Below are positions 52,036-60,980 of a stretch of 64,000 nt of DNA, piece by piece. The notes under the pieces are model-generated. The model did not search any database. It saw nothing but the letters and a program-made list of their open reading frames with translations, and was not told the origin of the DNA. Each line of letters opens with the position of its first letter. Position 1 is the first letter of the stretch. The DNA comes from Paraburkholderia kururiensis (GTDB lineage: Bacteria; Pseudomonadota; Gammaproteobacteria; Burkholderiales; Burkholderiaceae), in NCBI RefSeq assembly GCF_034424375.1, contig NZ_CP139965.1, forward strand, positions 5,456,001 through 5,520,000. The letters run 5' to 3'. The position numbers were made by a program, and so were the translations under genes.

Positions 52036-52566
52036 ATGACCGACTACCGCTTCTGCCCCCGCTGCGCCACGCCGCTCGTCGAGCGAACCGATCCGGAACA
52101 CGAGGGCGGCCGCGTGCGCCAGACCTGTCCGGACGAGGCCTGCGGCTATGTGCACTGGAACAATCCGCTGCCCGTGGTCGCTGCGATCGTCGAGTACGAA
52201 GGGCGCGTGCTGCTCGCGCGCAATGCCGCCTGGCCCGAGGGCACCTTCGCGCTCATCACGGGCTTTCTCGAAAACGGCGAAACGCCCGAAGAAGGTATTG
52301 CCCGCGAGGTGCGCGAGGAAACGGCCCTGCACGCGCAGAGCGTGGAACTGGTCGGCGTCTACGAGTTCATCCGCAAGAACGAACTGATCATCGCGTATCA
52401 CGTGAAGGCGCATGGCACCATCGCGCTGTCGCCCGAACTTCTGGAGTATCGGCTCGTGGAGCCCGCGAAGCTGCGGCCGTGGCTGGCGGGCACGGGCCAG
52501 GCGCTCGCCGAATGGATGCGGCGACGCGGCCTGCCGTTCGAGTTCGTCGAGCGGCCGGGCCAATGA
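52036..52566 (+). CDS. Nudix hydrolase with N-terminal zinc ribbon
   Basis: A 176-residue Nudix protein. A zinc ribbon (C7, C10, C30, C35) precedes the Nudix box GFLENGETPEEGIAREVREE-T. The zinc ribbon plus Nudix layout recalls NADH pyrophosphatase NudC, but it is shorter and lacks the SQPWPFPxS signature, so the substrate is open. The ATG at 52036 starts directly before the first Cys pair. Co-directional with alaS but after its terminator. Confidence 0.87.
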   Translation: MTDYRFCPRCATPLVERTDPEHEGGRVRQTCPDEACGYVHWNNPLPVVAAIVEYEGRVLLARNAAWPEGTFALITGFLENGETPEEGIAREVREETALHAQSVELVGVYEFIRKNELIIAYHVKAHGTIALSPELLEYRLVEPAKLRPWLAGTGQALAEWMRRRGLPFEFVERPGQ

Positions 52567-52737
52567 CGGCGGCAGCCGCCTGTAGCGACGTACCAGCACC
52601 CCGTAACAACCGGGCAGTAGCGGCACATTCGTACCGGTAACGACGAAGCGGCACCCGGCAAGCCGCAGCCGTGGGCGGCGGCCCACAAGACGAAGCGGCC
52701 CGCGCACGACGCAGGCGACCCAACCAGGAGACATGGC

Positions 52738-53886
52738 ATGGCGTACATCTACTACCTGACTCACATCCATCTCGGCTACGACGCGCTCGAACAGCTTCCG
52801 TCCGAATGCACGCGGGCCGGCATCACGCGACCGCTCGTCGTGACGGACAAAGGCGTCGCGGCCGCGGGTCTTGCCCAGCGTGCGGTGGATGCGCTCGGCC
52901 AGGGCGCATTGCCCGTGTTCGACGACACGCCCTCGAACCCCACGGAGGCCATGGTGCGGGCCGCGGCGGCGCGCTATCGCGAGGCGGGCTGTGACGGGCT
53001 TGTCGCCGTGGGCGGCGGGTCGTCCATCGATCTGGCGAAGGGCGTGGCCATTGCGGCGACGCACCCGGGGCCGCTCGCCACCTACGCCACCATCGAAGGC
53101 GGCAGCAACCGCATCACGAGCACAGCCGCGCCGCTCATCGCCGTGCCCACCACGGCGGGCACGGGCAGCGAGGTGGCGCGCGGCGCCATCATCATCCTCG
53201 ACGACGGGCGCAAGCTCGGCTTTCACTCGTGGCACCTGCTGCCGAAGGCCGCGATCTGCGACCCCGGCCTCACGCTCGGTCTGCCGCCCATGCTGACGGC
53301 GGCCACGGGCATGGACGCCATCGCGCACTGCATCGAGACCTTCCTTGCGTCCGCCTTCAACCCGCCCGCCGACGGCATCGCGCTCGACGGACTCGAACGC
53401 GCGTGGGCGAACATCGAGCGCGCCACCCGCGACGGCAGCGACCGCGACGCGCGCCTCAACATGATGAGCGCGTCGATGCAGGGCGCCATGGCGTTCCAGA
53501 AGGGCCTCGGCTGCGTGCATTCGCTCTCGCATCCGCTCGGCGGCGTGAAGGTGGGCGGCCGCACGTCGCTGCATCACGGCACGCTCAATGCCGTCGTGCT
53601 GCCCGCCGTGCTGCGCTTCAACGCGAGCGCCGAAAGCGTGGTGGCCAACCGCCGCTACGAGCGCATGCGCCGCGTGATGGGGCTCGCGCCCGACGCCGAT
53701 CTGGCCGACGCGCTGCACGACATGACCGCACGGCTCGGCCTGCCCACCGGCCTCGCGCAGATGGGCGTGGACCCGAGCGTATTCGACCACGTGATCGAAG
53801 GCGCGCTCGCCGACCATTGCCACAAGACCAATCCGCGCGAAGCCAGCGCGGACGACTACCGGCGCATGCTGCACGAGTCGCTCTAA
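52738..53886 (+). CDS. Iron-containing alcohol dehydrogenase
   Basis: A 382-residue group III NAD(P)-dependent alcohol dehydrogenase that interconverts alcohols and aldehydes. The nucleotide-binding GGGSS (VAVGGGSSIDLAKG), the PTTAGTGSE signature and the metal ligands in GMDAIAHCIE, GCVHSLSHPLGG and HHGTLN are all in place. An AGGAG lies before the ATG. It leads a co-directional cluster: dehydrogenase, thioesterase, two Liv permeases and two Liv ATPases. This suggests uptake and oxidation of one carbon source. Confidence 0.93.
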   Translation: MAYIYYLTHIHLGYDALEQLPSECTRAGITRPLVVTDKGVAAAGLAQRAVDALGQGALPVFDDTPSNPTEAMVRAAAARYREAGCDGLVAVGGGSSIDLAKGVAIAATHPGPLATYATIEGGSNRITSTAAPLIAVPTTAGTGSEVARGAIIILDDGRKLGFHSWHLLPKAAICDPGLTLGLPPMLTAATGMDAIAHCIETFLASAFNPPADGIALDGLERAWANIERATRDGSDRDARLNMMSASMQGAMAFQKGLGCVHSLSHPLGGVKVGGRTSLHHGTLNAVVLPAVLRFNASAESVVANRRYERMRRVMGLAPDADLADALHDMTARLGLPTGLAQMGVDPSVFDHVIEGALADHCHKTNPREASADDYRRMLHESL

Positions 53887-53909
53887 ACCACGAAGGGACG
53901 CAAACCACC

Positions 53910-54401
53910 ATGAGGCCCACCGCGATCGTTCGCAGCGCCTACCGCCACTTCCTGCCCATCACCACACGCTGGATGGACAACGACGTCTACGGTCACGTGA
54001 ACAACGTCGTCTACTACAGCTATTTCGACACGGTGGTGAACGAGTACCTGATCCGCGCGGGCGCGCTCGATGTGGAACACGGCGCGACGATCGGCCTCGT
54101 GGTGGAAACGCAGTGCAACTACTTCTCGCCGCTCGTGTTTCCGGAGCGCGTGGATGCCGGACTGCGTGTGGCGCGGCTCGGATCGTCGAGCGTGCGCTAC
54201 GAGGTGGGACTCTTTCGCGAAGGCGAGTCGCAGCCCGCGGCGCAGGGGCACTTCGTGCACGTCTATGTGGAACGCGCCACGCGGCGGCCGGTGGCCGCGT
54301 TGCCGGACGCGTTGCACGCCGCGCTCGCGCCGCTCGTCGTGGCCCCTCACGACGCGGGCGCTTGCGCTCAGGGCAACGACCAGGACCGGGCGGCGGACTA
54401 A
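53910..54401 (+). CDS. 4-hydroxybenzoyl-CoA thioesterase-like (hotdog fold) acyl-CoA thioesterase
   Basis: A 163-residue hotdog thioesterase releasing CoA from acyl-CoA. The catalytic-loop motif WMDNDVYGHVNNVVYYSYFD holds the conserved Asp and the HVNN characteristic of the 4HBT family. The ATG at 53910 follows AAGGGA, 23 bases after the dehydrogenase stop. The next gene starts three bases after its stop, so it is co-transcribed. Its role may be to release CoA from an intermediate of the same pathway. Confidence 0.88.
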   Translation: MRPTAIVRSAYRHFLPITTRWMDNDVYGHVNNVVYYSYFDTVVNEYLIRAGALDVEHGATIGLVVETQCNYFSPLVFPERVDAGLRVARLGSSSVRYEVGLFREGESQPAAQGHFVHVYVERATRRPVAALPDALHAALAPLVVAPHDAGACAQGNDQDRAAD

Positions 54402-54404
54402 GCC

Positions 54405-55370
54405 GTGCAGACCCTGGCAATCCAGACGCTGGACGGTCTCAGCTACGGCCTCTTGCTGTTCATGCTCTCCGCGGGACTCACGCTGATCTTCAGCATGCTC
54501 GGCGTGCTCAACTTCGCGCATGCGAGCTTCTACATGCTGGGCGCGTACGTGGGCTTTTCGCTGGCATCGCGTATCGGCTTCGGCTGGGCGCTCGTGCTCG
54601 CGCCGCTCGCCGTGGGCGCCACGGGCGCGGCGCTCGAGCGCTGGCTGTTGCGGCGCGTGCGGCCCGGCGGCGCGTTGAACGAGTTGCTGCTCACCTTCGG
54701 CGCGGCCTACGTGATCGGCGAACTCGTCAAGCTCGTGTGGGGACTCGAGCCGCTGAGCGCAACGGTGCCGGCCGTGCTCGACGGTCCGCTGTTCACGCTC
54801 GACGGCGTCGCCTTTCCGCGCTACCGCGCCTTCATGATGGCCGTGGCGCTCGCCATGCTCGCGCTGCTTGCCGCGGTGCTGCGCGTGTCGAAGACGGGGC
54901 TCGTGGTGCGCGCGGCGCTCACGCATCCGCAGATGGTGGAAGCACTCGGCCACGACGTGCCGCGCGTTTTCACGTGGGTGTTCGGCGTGGGCACGGGGCT
55001 CGCGGCACTGGCCGGTGTGGTGGGCGCGCCGCTCTTCGTGATCGAGCCTGCGATGGCGCAGTCCGTGGGCTCCATCGTGTTCGTCGTCGTGGTGGCGGGC
55101 GGGCTCGGTTCGCTTGCGGGGGCGCTGGTGGCCTCGCTTGCGGTGGGCTGCCTGGAGACGTTCGCGGCGGCGAGCAACGTGTCGTTCGGCGATCTGGCCG
55201 AACGCCTGGCTCGCCTCGGCCACATCGGCCGGCTTGCCGATGCGCTGCCGCCCGCCTGGAGCGCGCTCACCGTCGCGCAGATCGCGCCGCTGCTGCCCTA
55301 CGTGCTGCTCGTGGCGATGCTTGCGCTGCGTCCGCGCGGACTCTTCGGGCAGCGTGGCGACGATGCGTAA
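54405..55370 (+). CDS. Branched-chain amino-acid-type ABC transporter permease (LivH family)
   Basis: A 321-residue inner-membrane permease. The LivH signature GLTLIFSMLGVLNFAHASFY is present, with eight or so hydrophobic helices and the ATPase-coupling region VRAALTHPQMVEALGHDVPR. Start GTG at 54405. It should form the channel with the next gene (LivM type) and the LivG/LivF ATPases. The substrate may be an amino acid, an urea-type or an aromatic or short-chain acid. Confidence 0.92.
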   Translation: MQTLAIQTLDGLSYGLLLFMLSAGLTLIFSMLGVLNFAHASFYMLGAYVGFSLASRIGFGWALVLAPLAVGATGAALERWLLRRVRPGGALNELLLTFGAAYVIGELVKLVWGLEPLSATVPAVLDGPLFTLDGVAFPRYRAFMMAVALAMLALLAAVLRVSKTGLVVRAALTHPQMVEALGHDVPRVFTWVFGVGTGLAALAGVVGAPLFVIEPAMAQSVGSIVFVVVVAGGLGSLAGALVASLAVGCLETFAAASNVSFGDLAERLARLGHIGRLADALPPAWSALTVAQIAPLLPYVLLVAMLALRPRGLFGQRGDDA

Positions 55371-56691
55371 AGCTCATGCGTTTACGTGGGCGCGCCTGTG
55401 GCCGCGCGCGGCGCCCTGGTGCGCGTTGATTGCGTGGCTCGCCGTGCCGCCGTCGGTCTCTGCGCTGCTGTCGCCGCCATACTTCGTTCCGGCCGGATGG
55501 CTGCTCTCGTACCTCGCGCAAACGGCCACGCTCGTCGTGCTCGCGCTCTCGTACAACCTGCTGCTCGGCGAGACCGGTCTGCTCTCGTTCGGCCATGCCG
55601 CCTGCTCGGGGCTTGGCGCGTTGACGGCCGCGCACGTGTTCAACCGTTTCGGCGTCGCATTGCCGCTTCTGCCGTTCATTGGCGGCCTGGGCGGCGCGGC
55701 GGTGGGCGTGCTGTTCGGCGCCGTGGCCACGCGGCGCGCGGGCACCGCGTTCGCCATGATCACGCTCGGGCTCGGCGAACTCGTCGCGGCGGCGGCCTGG
55801 ACGCTGCCGCACTGGTTCGGCGGCGAGGCGGGCGTGACCATCGACCGTACGAGCGGTCCGGCCTGGGGCGGCTGGACCTTCGGCCCGGCGCATCAGGCGT
55901 ACGCGCTGATCGCCGGGTGGTGCGTGCTGGCGAGCGTCGCGATGTTCGCGCTCTCGCGCACGCCGCTCGTGCGGCTTGCCAATGCCGTGCGCGACAACCC
56001 CGTGCGTGCGGCCGCAATCGGTTGTGCGCCAGCGCGCATCCGTTACGCGATGATCGTGCTCGCGTCGTTCTTCGCGGGCGTGGCGGGCACGCTCGCGCTC
56101 GTGAACGTGGAGCTCGTGTCGCCCGAGAGCGTGGGCATGCTGCCCTCGGCCGCGATGCTGATCGCGACGGTCACGGGCGGTCCCGCGTGGTTCTTCGGGC
56201 CGGCGGTCGGTGCCGTCGTGCTGGTGTTTTTCAGCGTGGCGGTGGCGAGCGTGACGCGCGCGTGGCTGCTCTACGTGGGCCTGTACTTCATGGCCGTGAT
56301 GATGGTGTCGCCAGGCGGCCTCGCGGGCTTCATTGCGCGGCAGCGGCGTGTCGTCGCGGGATACGGCGGGCGGCGTTGCGCGCGTGCCTATGCGTGGAGC
56401 GCGGGCGGCGCGATTGCGTGGGGCGTGGCGCTCGTGCTCGCGGTGCAGTGGGCTTATGCCGCGCGATTTGGTGACCTCTCGGGCGGTGGCGGTGCCGACG
56501 CCGCGTTGCCGTTCGTGGGCGCTGTGCCGCGCGACGCGGCCAGTGCCTCGCGTTTCGCGATGGGTCTGATCGCGCTGGCGACGGCAGGCGGCGTGTGCGC
56601 GTGGCGCGCCGCGCGTGCGTGGTCGAAGCTCGGGACCAGCAACGGCAAGGGCAACGATAGCGCCGGCCCACGCACCGGAGACGAACCATGA
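55363..56691 (+). CDS. Branched-chain amino-acid-type ABC transporter permease (LivM family)
   Basis: A 442-residue membrane permease beginning MRKAHAFTWARLWPRAAPWC. Its ATG lies eight bases inside the LivH-type gene. The LivM core shows LALSYNLLLGETGLLSFGHA and the coupling region NAVRDNPVRAAAIGCAPAR. After the usual end it continues with about 100 extra residues (two more hydrophobic segments and a Gly/Ala/Arg-rich tail), longer than common LivM. It overlaps the ATPase start (ATGA). Confidence 0.92.
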   Translation: MRKAHAFTWARLWPRAAPWCALIAWLAVPPSVSALLSPPYFVPAGWLLSYLAQTATLVVLALSYNLLLGETGLLSFGHAACSGLGALTAAHVFNRFGVALPLLPFIGGLGGAAVGVLFGAVATRRAGTAFAMITLGLGELVAAAAWTLPHWFGGEAGVTIDRTSGPAWGGWTFGPAHQAYALIAGWCVLASVAMFALSRTPLVRLANAVRDNPVRAAAIGCAPARIRYAMIVLASFFAGVAGTLALVNVELVSPESVGMLPSAAMLIATVTGGPAWFFGPAVGAVVLVFFSVAVASVTRAWLLYVGLYFMAVMMVSPGGLAGFIARQRRVVAGYGGRRCARAYAWSAGGAIAWGVALVLAVQWAYAARFGDLSGGGGADAALPFVGAVPRDAASASRFAMGLIALATAGGVCAWRAARAWSKLGTSNGKGNDSAGPRTGDEP

Positions 56692-57437
56692 CTGCCGCGC
56701 TCATTCTGCGTGGCGTCGGAAAGCGCTTCGGCGACGTCAAGGTGCTGCGCGGCGTCGATCTCGTCGTCGAGGCCGGCGAGCGTCACGCGCTGATCGGCCC
56801 GAACGGCGCGGGCAAGTCCACGCTCTTCGACGTGATCACGGGCGCCGCGCGCGCGAGCGCGGGCCGCATCGAACTGAACGGCGCGGACATCGCGCGGCTC
56901 ACGCCCGCGCGCGTGAATCACCTCGGCCTTGCTCGCAGTTTCCAGACCACCAGCGTGTTCGGACGGCTCTCCGTCTACGACAACCTGCGTTGTGCCGTGC
57001 TCGCCGCGCGGCGCGGCGGCGTGCGATGGTGGCATCGGTGGATGGACTCGACGCTTGTCGACGCGCGTGCCGATGAAGTGCTGCACGCCATCGGCCTTGC
57101 GGCGCAGCGCGACGTGCTCGCCGCGCGTCTAGGCTACGCGCAGCAGCGCGCGCTCGACCTCGGCCTCGCGCTCGCGAGCGACGCCCACATGCTGCTGCTC
57201 GACGAGCCCACGGCCGGCATGAACCGCGCCGAAGCCGCGCACGCCATCGAGCTGATCCGCGCGACGACGGCCGGCAAAACGCTGCTCATGATCGAGCACG
57301 ACATGGACGCCGTGTTCGGACTCGCGGATCGCATCTCGGTGCTCGTGCAGGGCAAGGTCATCGCGACGGGCACGCCCGCGGAGATTCGCGCGCATGCCGC
57401 CGTGCGCGCCGCATACCTGGGCGAGGCATTCGCGTGA
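56688..57437 (+). CDS. ABC transporter ATP-binding protein (LivG family)
   Basis: A 249-residue ATPase driving the Liv-type permeases. Walker A is intact (GPNGAGKST with K43), Walker B is LLLDEPTAGM and the H-loop is IEHDMDAVF. The ABC signature reads LGYAQQRALDLG in place of the typical LSYGQQR, a mild deviation. The start overlaps the permease stop (ATGA). Confidence 0.93.
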   Translation: MTAALILRGVGKRFGDVKVLRGVDLVVEAGERHALIGPNGAGKSTLFDVITGAARASAGRIELNGADIARLTPARVNHLGLARSFQTTSVFGRLSVYDNLRCAVLAARRGGVRWWHRWMDSTLVDARADEVLHAIGLAAQRDVLAARLGYAQQRALDLGLALASDAHMLLLDEPTAGMNRAEAAHAIELIRATTAGKTLLMIEHDMDAVFGLADRISVLVQGKVIATGTPAEIRAHAAVRAAYLGEAFA

Positions 57438-58156
57438 TGGGCGCGCTGCTCGAGATTCGCGGACTACAAGCGTGGTACGGCGCAAGCCAGGTGCTGCACG
57501 GCGTCGACCTGCACGTGGAGGCAGGCGAAGTGCTCGCGCTTGCGGGACGCAACGGCTCGGGTCGTTCGACCCTCGCCAAAGCCGTGATGGGGATGGTGCG
57601 CACGCAAGGGCAGGTGCGGTTCGCGGGCCACGTGCTGGCGGGCCGGTGCACGTTCGAGATCGCGCGGCTCGGCATCGGTTACGTGCCCGAGCACCGAGAC
57701 GTGTTCCCCACGCTCACGGTACGCGAGAACCTCGCGCTCGGCATCGCGCCGCGTTCACCGCGTTCGGGGCGTACGCCACGCTTCACGCTCGACGACGCCT
57801 ACGCGCTCTTTCCGATTCTGCGCGAGCGTGCCGCGGCACGCGCAGGCGTGCTCTCGGGCGGCGAGCAGCAGATGCTCGCACTGGCTCGCGCACTGCTCGG
57901 GAATCCTGATCTTCTGATCGTCGACGAACCCACCGAAGGGCTCGCGGCCCAGGTGAGCGCAGTGGTGGGCGATTGCCTGCATACGTTGCGCGAACGCGGC
58001 GTCGCGGTGCTGCTGATCGAACAGCGGCTTGCGCTCGCGCGCCGGCTGGCGGACCGCATCGCGGTGATGGGGCACGGCGCCATCGTGTTCGAAGGGTCGT
58101 TGGACGCGTTCGCGCAACGCGACGACATCGTGCGCGATTGGCTCGGCGTGGGTTGA
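57437..58156 (+). CDS. ABC transporter ATP-binding protein (LivF family), Walker A Lys to Arg
   Basis: A 239-residue ATPase and partner of the LivG-type protein. Signature LSGGEQQMLALARAL, Walker B LLIVDEPTEGL and H-loop-like LIEQRLALA are present. The Walker A motif reads GRNGSGRST: position 43 is Arg (CGT) where almost all ABC ATPases have Lys. In an asymmetric LivG/LivF pair one site can be degenerate. The ATG at 57437 shares one base with the upstream stop (TGATG). Confidence 0.92.
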   Translation: MGALLEIRGLQAWYGASQVLHGVDLHVEAGEVLALAGRNGSGRSTLAKAVMGMVRTQGQVRFAGHVLAGRCTFEIARLGIGYVPEHRDVFPTLTVRENLALGIAPRSPRSGRTPRFTLDDAYALFPILRERAAARAGVLSGGEQQMLALARALLGNPDLLIVDEPTEGLAAQVSAVVGDCLHTLRERGVAVLLIEQRLALARRLADRIAVMGHGAIVFEGSLDAFAQRDDIVRDWLGVG

Positions 58157-58516
58157 GCGTCGCGCGGGCAACATGGCGCCATTGCGGTGCAGCACGAAAA
58201 CTGCGTCGTCGATCGATTCGAACGCTCAAAACAGGCGTTTGAATGTGGCCCCGGCCGTTGACGAAAAGCCCCTGCAGACGCGGCTTCGCGGCGCTTCTGA
58301 AGTCGCCGCGATCTGCGTTCGCGTTTGGTAACTCTCCTCGACGAATCTTGTCGGCAGCGCGGCGACAAAAAAAGACAATCGCTTGCAAAGACCCCGTTTC
58401 GGCGCGTCGTTCAGACGACCGCGCCGGACAACGAGGGCAAGGAGGACGACGGCGCCGCCGCGTGGCACGACACGACAGGAAGCGGCTGCGCCGTTCCCAG
58501 GGAGGAGGCGAACACC
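58157..58516. other. Spacer after the Liv operon
   Basis: 360 bases without a supported gene. It contains the ribosome binding site and probable promoter region of the following lipoprotein gene. No terminator with a T-tract was found. Confidence 0.4.
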
Positions 58517-60862
58517 ATGCAAGACACGACCAGCTCGGCCGAGGTTCAGCACGAAGCGTGCGCTAAATTGCACGCCAAATCGCACGCCAAAGCGCAGCCC
58601 GAAAAACCTCGATCACGCACCGTGCACGCAAAGCGCGGCGCGCGCGCTTTCGCGTCCGCGGTGGCGTGCGCCATCGCATTGCTTGGCACGGCCGCGTGGC
58701 TCACCGGCTGCGCTGATGCCGGTTCGGCCGAGCGTCCAACGCTCGAAGTCGCGAAGGCGCGCGAGCTGGGCGAAGATCAACGCGTGCTTGCGCGCGTGCC
58801 GTCCGTGGGCCCTTTGGCGTTGCAGCGCACGCGCGCACTCACGCTGCGCGACTCGGGCGTCGACGGGTCGCTCATGTTTGCGCGCGACGTGGACTTTCGC
58901 GTTACCGGCGACATCGGCTTCATGATCCACGACATGAGCGCCACGCTCACTCCCGTCAAGCGAGGCGAACCCGTCGTGTTCGACGACCCGACGAGCGTCG
59001 TCATCGCCGTCCATCGCGGCGACGTCACGCTCAACGCGGACCGCCTCACCGCGATCTTCAACCGCTATCTGTTCCAGTACCAGGGCTCGCCCTTGCGCAA
59101 CATGCGCGTGGTGCCGCAACAGGGCACGCTGCGCATCACGGGGCAGATGTGGCGCGACGGTTGGGTGCCGATCGCGCTGACAGGCACGCTCGCCATGCGC
59201 CATGCCGACGAACTCGTGTTCCATGCCCAGCACGTCGAGGTGGCGGGCGCGAGCGCCGATCATCTGATGCAGGCGGCCCACGTAAAGATGGCCGACCTGT
59301 TGAAGGTCGAGACGCCGATTGCGCGCCTCGAAGGCGACGACGTCGTGATGCAGGTCGCGAAGCTCACGCCGCCGCCCGCGCTGCGCATGACGATCACGCA
59401 CATCGACGTGACGCCCGAGGGCGTGCGCTTCACGCTGGACGACCCTACCAACGCGATACAGCAGGCCATCGTATGGCCCGAGTCGATGCCGGCGCGCGGG
59501 CTGCGCATCGTGGGCGGCGACGTGAAGTTCATGCGTTCGATGCCGATGAACATCGACATGACCATCGAACCCGTGAATCCCGCCGCGCCGTTCGTGCTGG
59601 ACCTGTACCACTATCGCGAGCAGCTCGCCGCGGGCTGGCTCACGTTCAGCGAGGCGGGCGCGCTCGACGTGCGGCTCGCGTCGTGGCCGGTTGTGAACGG
59701 TGCCGCGCAGGCAATGCAGTCTGCGCCGATGCAGATCGGCAGCGCCGCGGCCCGATACAACGACAGCTTCATCCGCATGCAGCAGGCGTCGCTCGCTGAA
59801 GCGCGCGCGCAGTGGCGCTTCGTGCCGGCGGCGTTGCGCGACGCGAGCGCGCAGACGGCATCGGCTGCTACGTCGGGTCTGTCCACTGTGTCAATGTCCC
59901 CGGATGCGCCGTCAGGCACCCCCACGGCGCAACCGGCCGACGACGAACGCCGCTCGCCAGGCCCGGCGCCGTTCATTCATGCGGAGAACGTGGACTTCTA
60001 CGTGACCGGTCGCATCGGCTTTCACGTGCGCTCGCTCGACGCACAACTGGTGGCGAAGCAGCCCGGCCAGCCCGTCAATCTGGACGATCCGACGCAATAC
60101 GACATCCGTATTCTGGGCGGCGAAGTGGTGGAGCCGTGGCCCGCAATGTCGGCGCTCTTCAACGACTATCTGCTCGACTACACGCCGCGCTCGCTCAACG
60201 ACCTCGCGCTCACGCCGCAAGGCAACGCGTTGCGCGTGACGGGCGGCATCAAGCTCTGGAATCACTTTCCGGGCGTGTGGCTGCCCACGACGATGAGCGG
60301 CACGATCCGCGTGCTCGACGAGCGGCATCTCGCCTACGCGCCACAGAGCGTGACGGTGCTCGGCGTGCCGCAGGCGGGCTTGCTGCGCGCGCTCGACATT
60401 CCGCTCTCGTCGCTGACGCCGTTCGCGCGCAAAGGCGTGGCGCTGCGCGGCAACGAACTCGTGTTCGATCAGTACACCGTGTTCCCGCCGCCCGTGTTGC
60501 GCGGTCATCTGGAGAGCGCGACGGTGACGCAGGAGGGCCTCGTGCTCAAGTTTCGCGCCGAGCCGCATGCGCCCGTCATCCACGCGCCGGCGTCGGCGGG
60601 ATCGAGCTACATCTGGATAGAAGCCGGGGACGTGAAGATGTTCGATTCGCTCGTCGTGAACGGGCGCACGCTGATCCACGACTCGCGCGCGAACGGTCCG
60701 CTGCATTTCGACATGTACGCGTACCGGCGCGATGTGGCGAAGGGCACCGTGAAAATGGCGCTGGACGGCAGCCTCGACGTGGACCTCAGGCCGCATGCAG
60801 GGGCACAGATGGCCGCGCCGCAGGCGACGGGGCCGTCGGCCTCGCTCGCTGCGGACAAGTGA
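58517..60862 (+). CDS. Internally duplicated lipoprotein of unknown function
   Basis: A 781-residue exported protein. After a hydrophilic leader, a hydrophobic signal ends in a lipobox-like LTGC. The mature protein contains two homologous halves of about 240 residues (roughly 105-350 and 450-700). Paired motifs include ARDVDFRVTGDIGFMIHDMS with AENVDFYVTGRIGFHVRSLD, FNRYLFQYQGSPLRNM with FNDYLLDYTPRSLNDL, and LTPPPALRM with VFPPPVLRG. The repeating unit has the look of a beta-rich lipid-binding module (DUF2993/LmeA-like style), but this is only a suggestion. A GGAGG-type site precedes the ATG at 58517. Confidence 0.75.
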   Translation: MQDTTSSAEVQHEACAKLHAKSHAKAQPEKPRSRTVHAKRGARAFASAVACAIALLGTAAWLTGCADAGSAERPTLEVAKARELGEDQRVLARVPSVGPLALQRTRALTLRDSGVDGSLMFARDVDFRVTGDIGFMIHDMSATLTPVKRGEPVVFDDPTSVVIAVHRGDVTLNADRLTAIFNRYLFQYQGSPLRNMRVVPQQGTLRITGQMWRDGWVPIALTGTLAMRHADELVFHAQHVEVAGASADHLMQAAHVKMADLLKVETPIARLEGDDVVMQVAKLTPPPALRMTITHIDVTPEGVRFTLDDPTNAIQQAIVWPESMPARGLRIVGGDVKFMRSMPMNIDMTIEPVNPAAPFVLDLYHYREQLAAGWLTFSEAGALDVRLASWPVVNGAAQAMQSAPMQIGSAAARYNDSFIRMQQASLAEARAQWRFVPAALRDASAQTASAATSGLSTVSMSPDAPSGTPTAQPADDERRSPGPAPFIHAENVDFYVTGRIGFHVRSLDAQLVAKQPGQPVNLDDPTQYDIRILGGEVVEPWPAMSALFNDYLLDYTPRSLNDLALTPQGNALRVTGGIKLWNHFPGVWLPTTMSGTIRVLDERHLAYAPQSVTVLGVPQAGLLRALDIPLSSLTPFARKGVALRGNELVFDQYTVFPPPVLRGHLESATVTQEGLVLKFRAEPHAPVIHAPASAGSSYIWIEAGDVKMFDSLVVNGRTLIHDSRANGPLHFDMYAYRRDVAKGTVKMALDGSLDVDLRPHAGAQMAAPQATGPSASLAADK

Positions 60863-60980
60863 GGCCGGTCATGAGGCGAATGAAGCGAACGAAGCTGGCT
60901 CGAAGCCGGCGAAGCCGCGCTGAATGCACCGAACGCGCCGCACGCCGCGCCGTTCGACGCACCGCGTGCGGCGCCATGCA

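Noticed and set aside
49096..53874. Open frame of about 1590 codons antisense to alaS, the Nudix and the alcohol dehydrogenase genes
   Set aside because: It is a by-product of high-GC codon bias on the opposite strand; the composition is low-complexity His/Val/Arg/Ala-rich, and the real genes on the plus strand have clear families.
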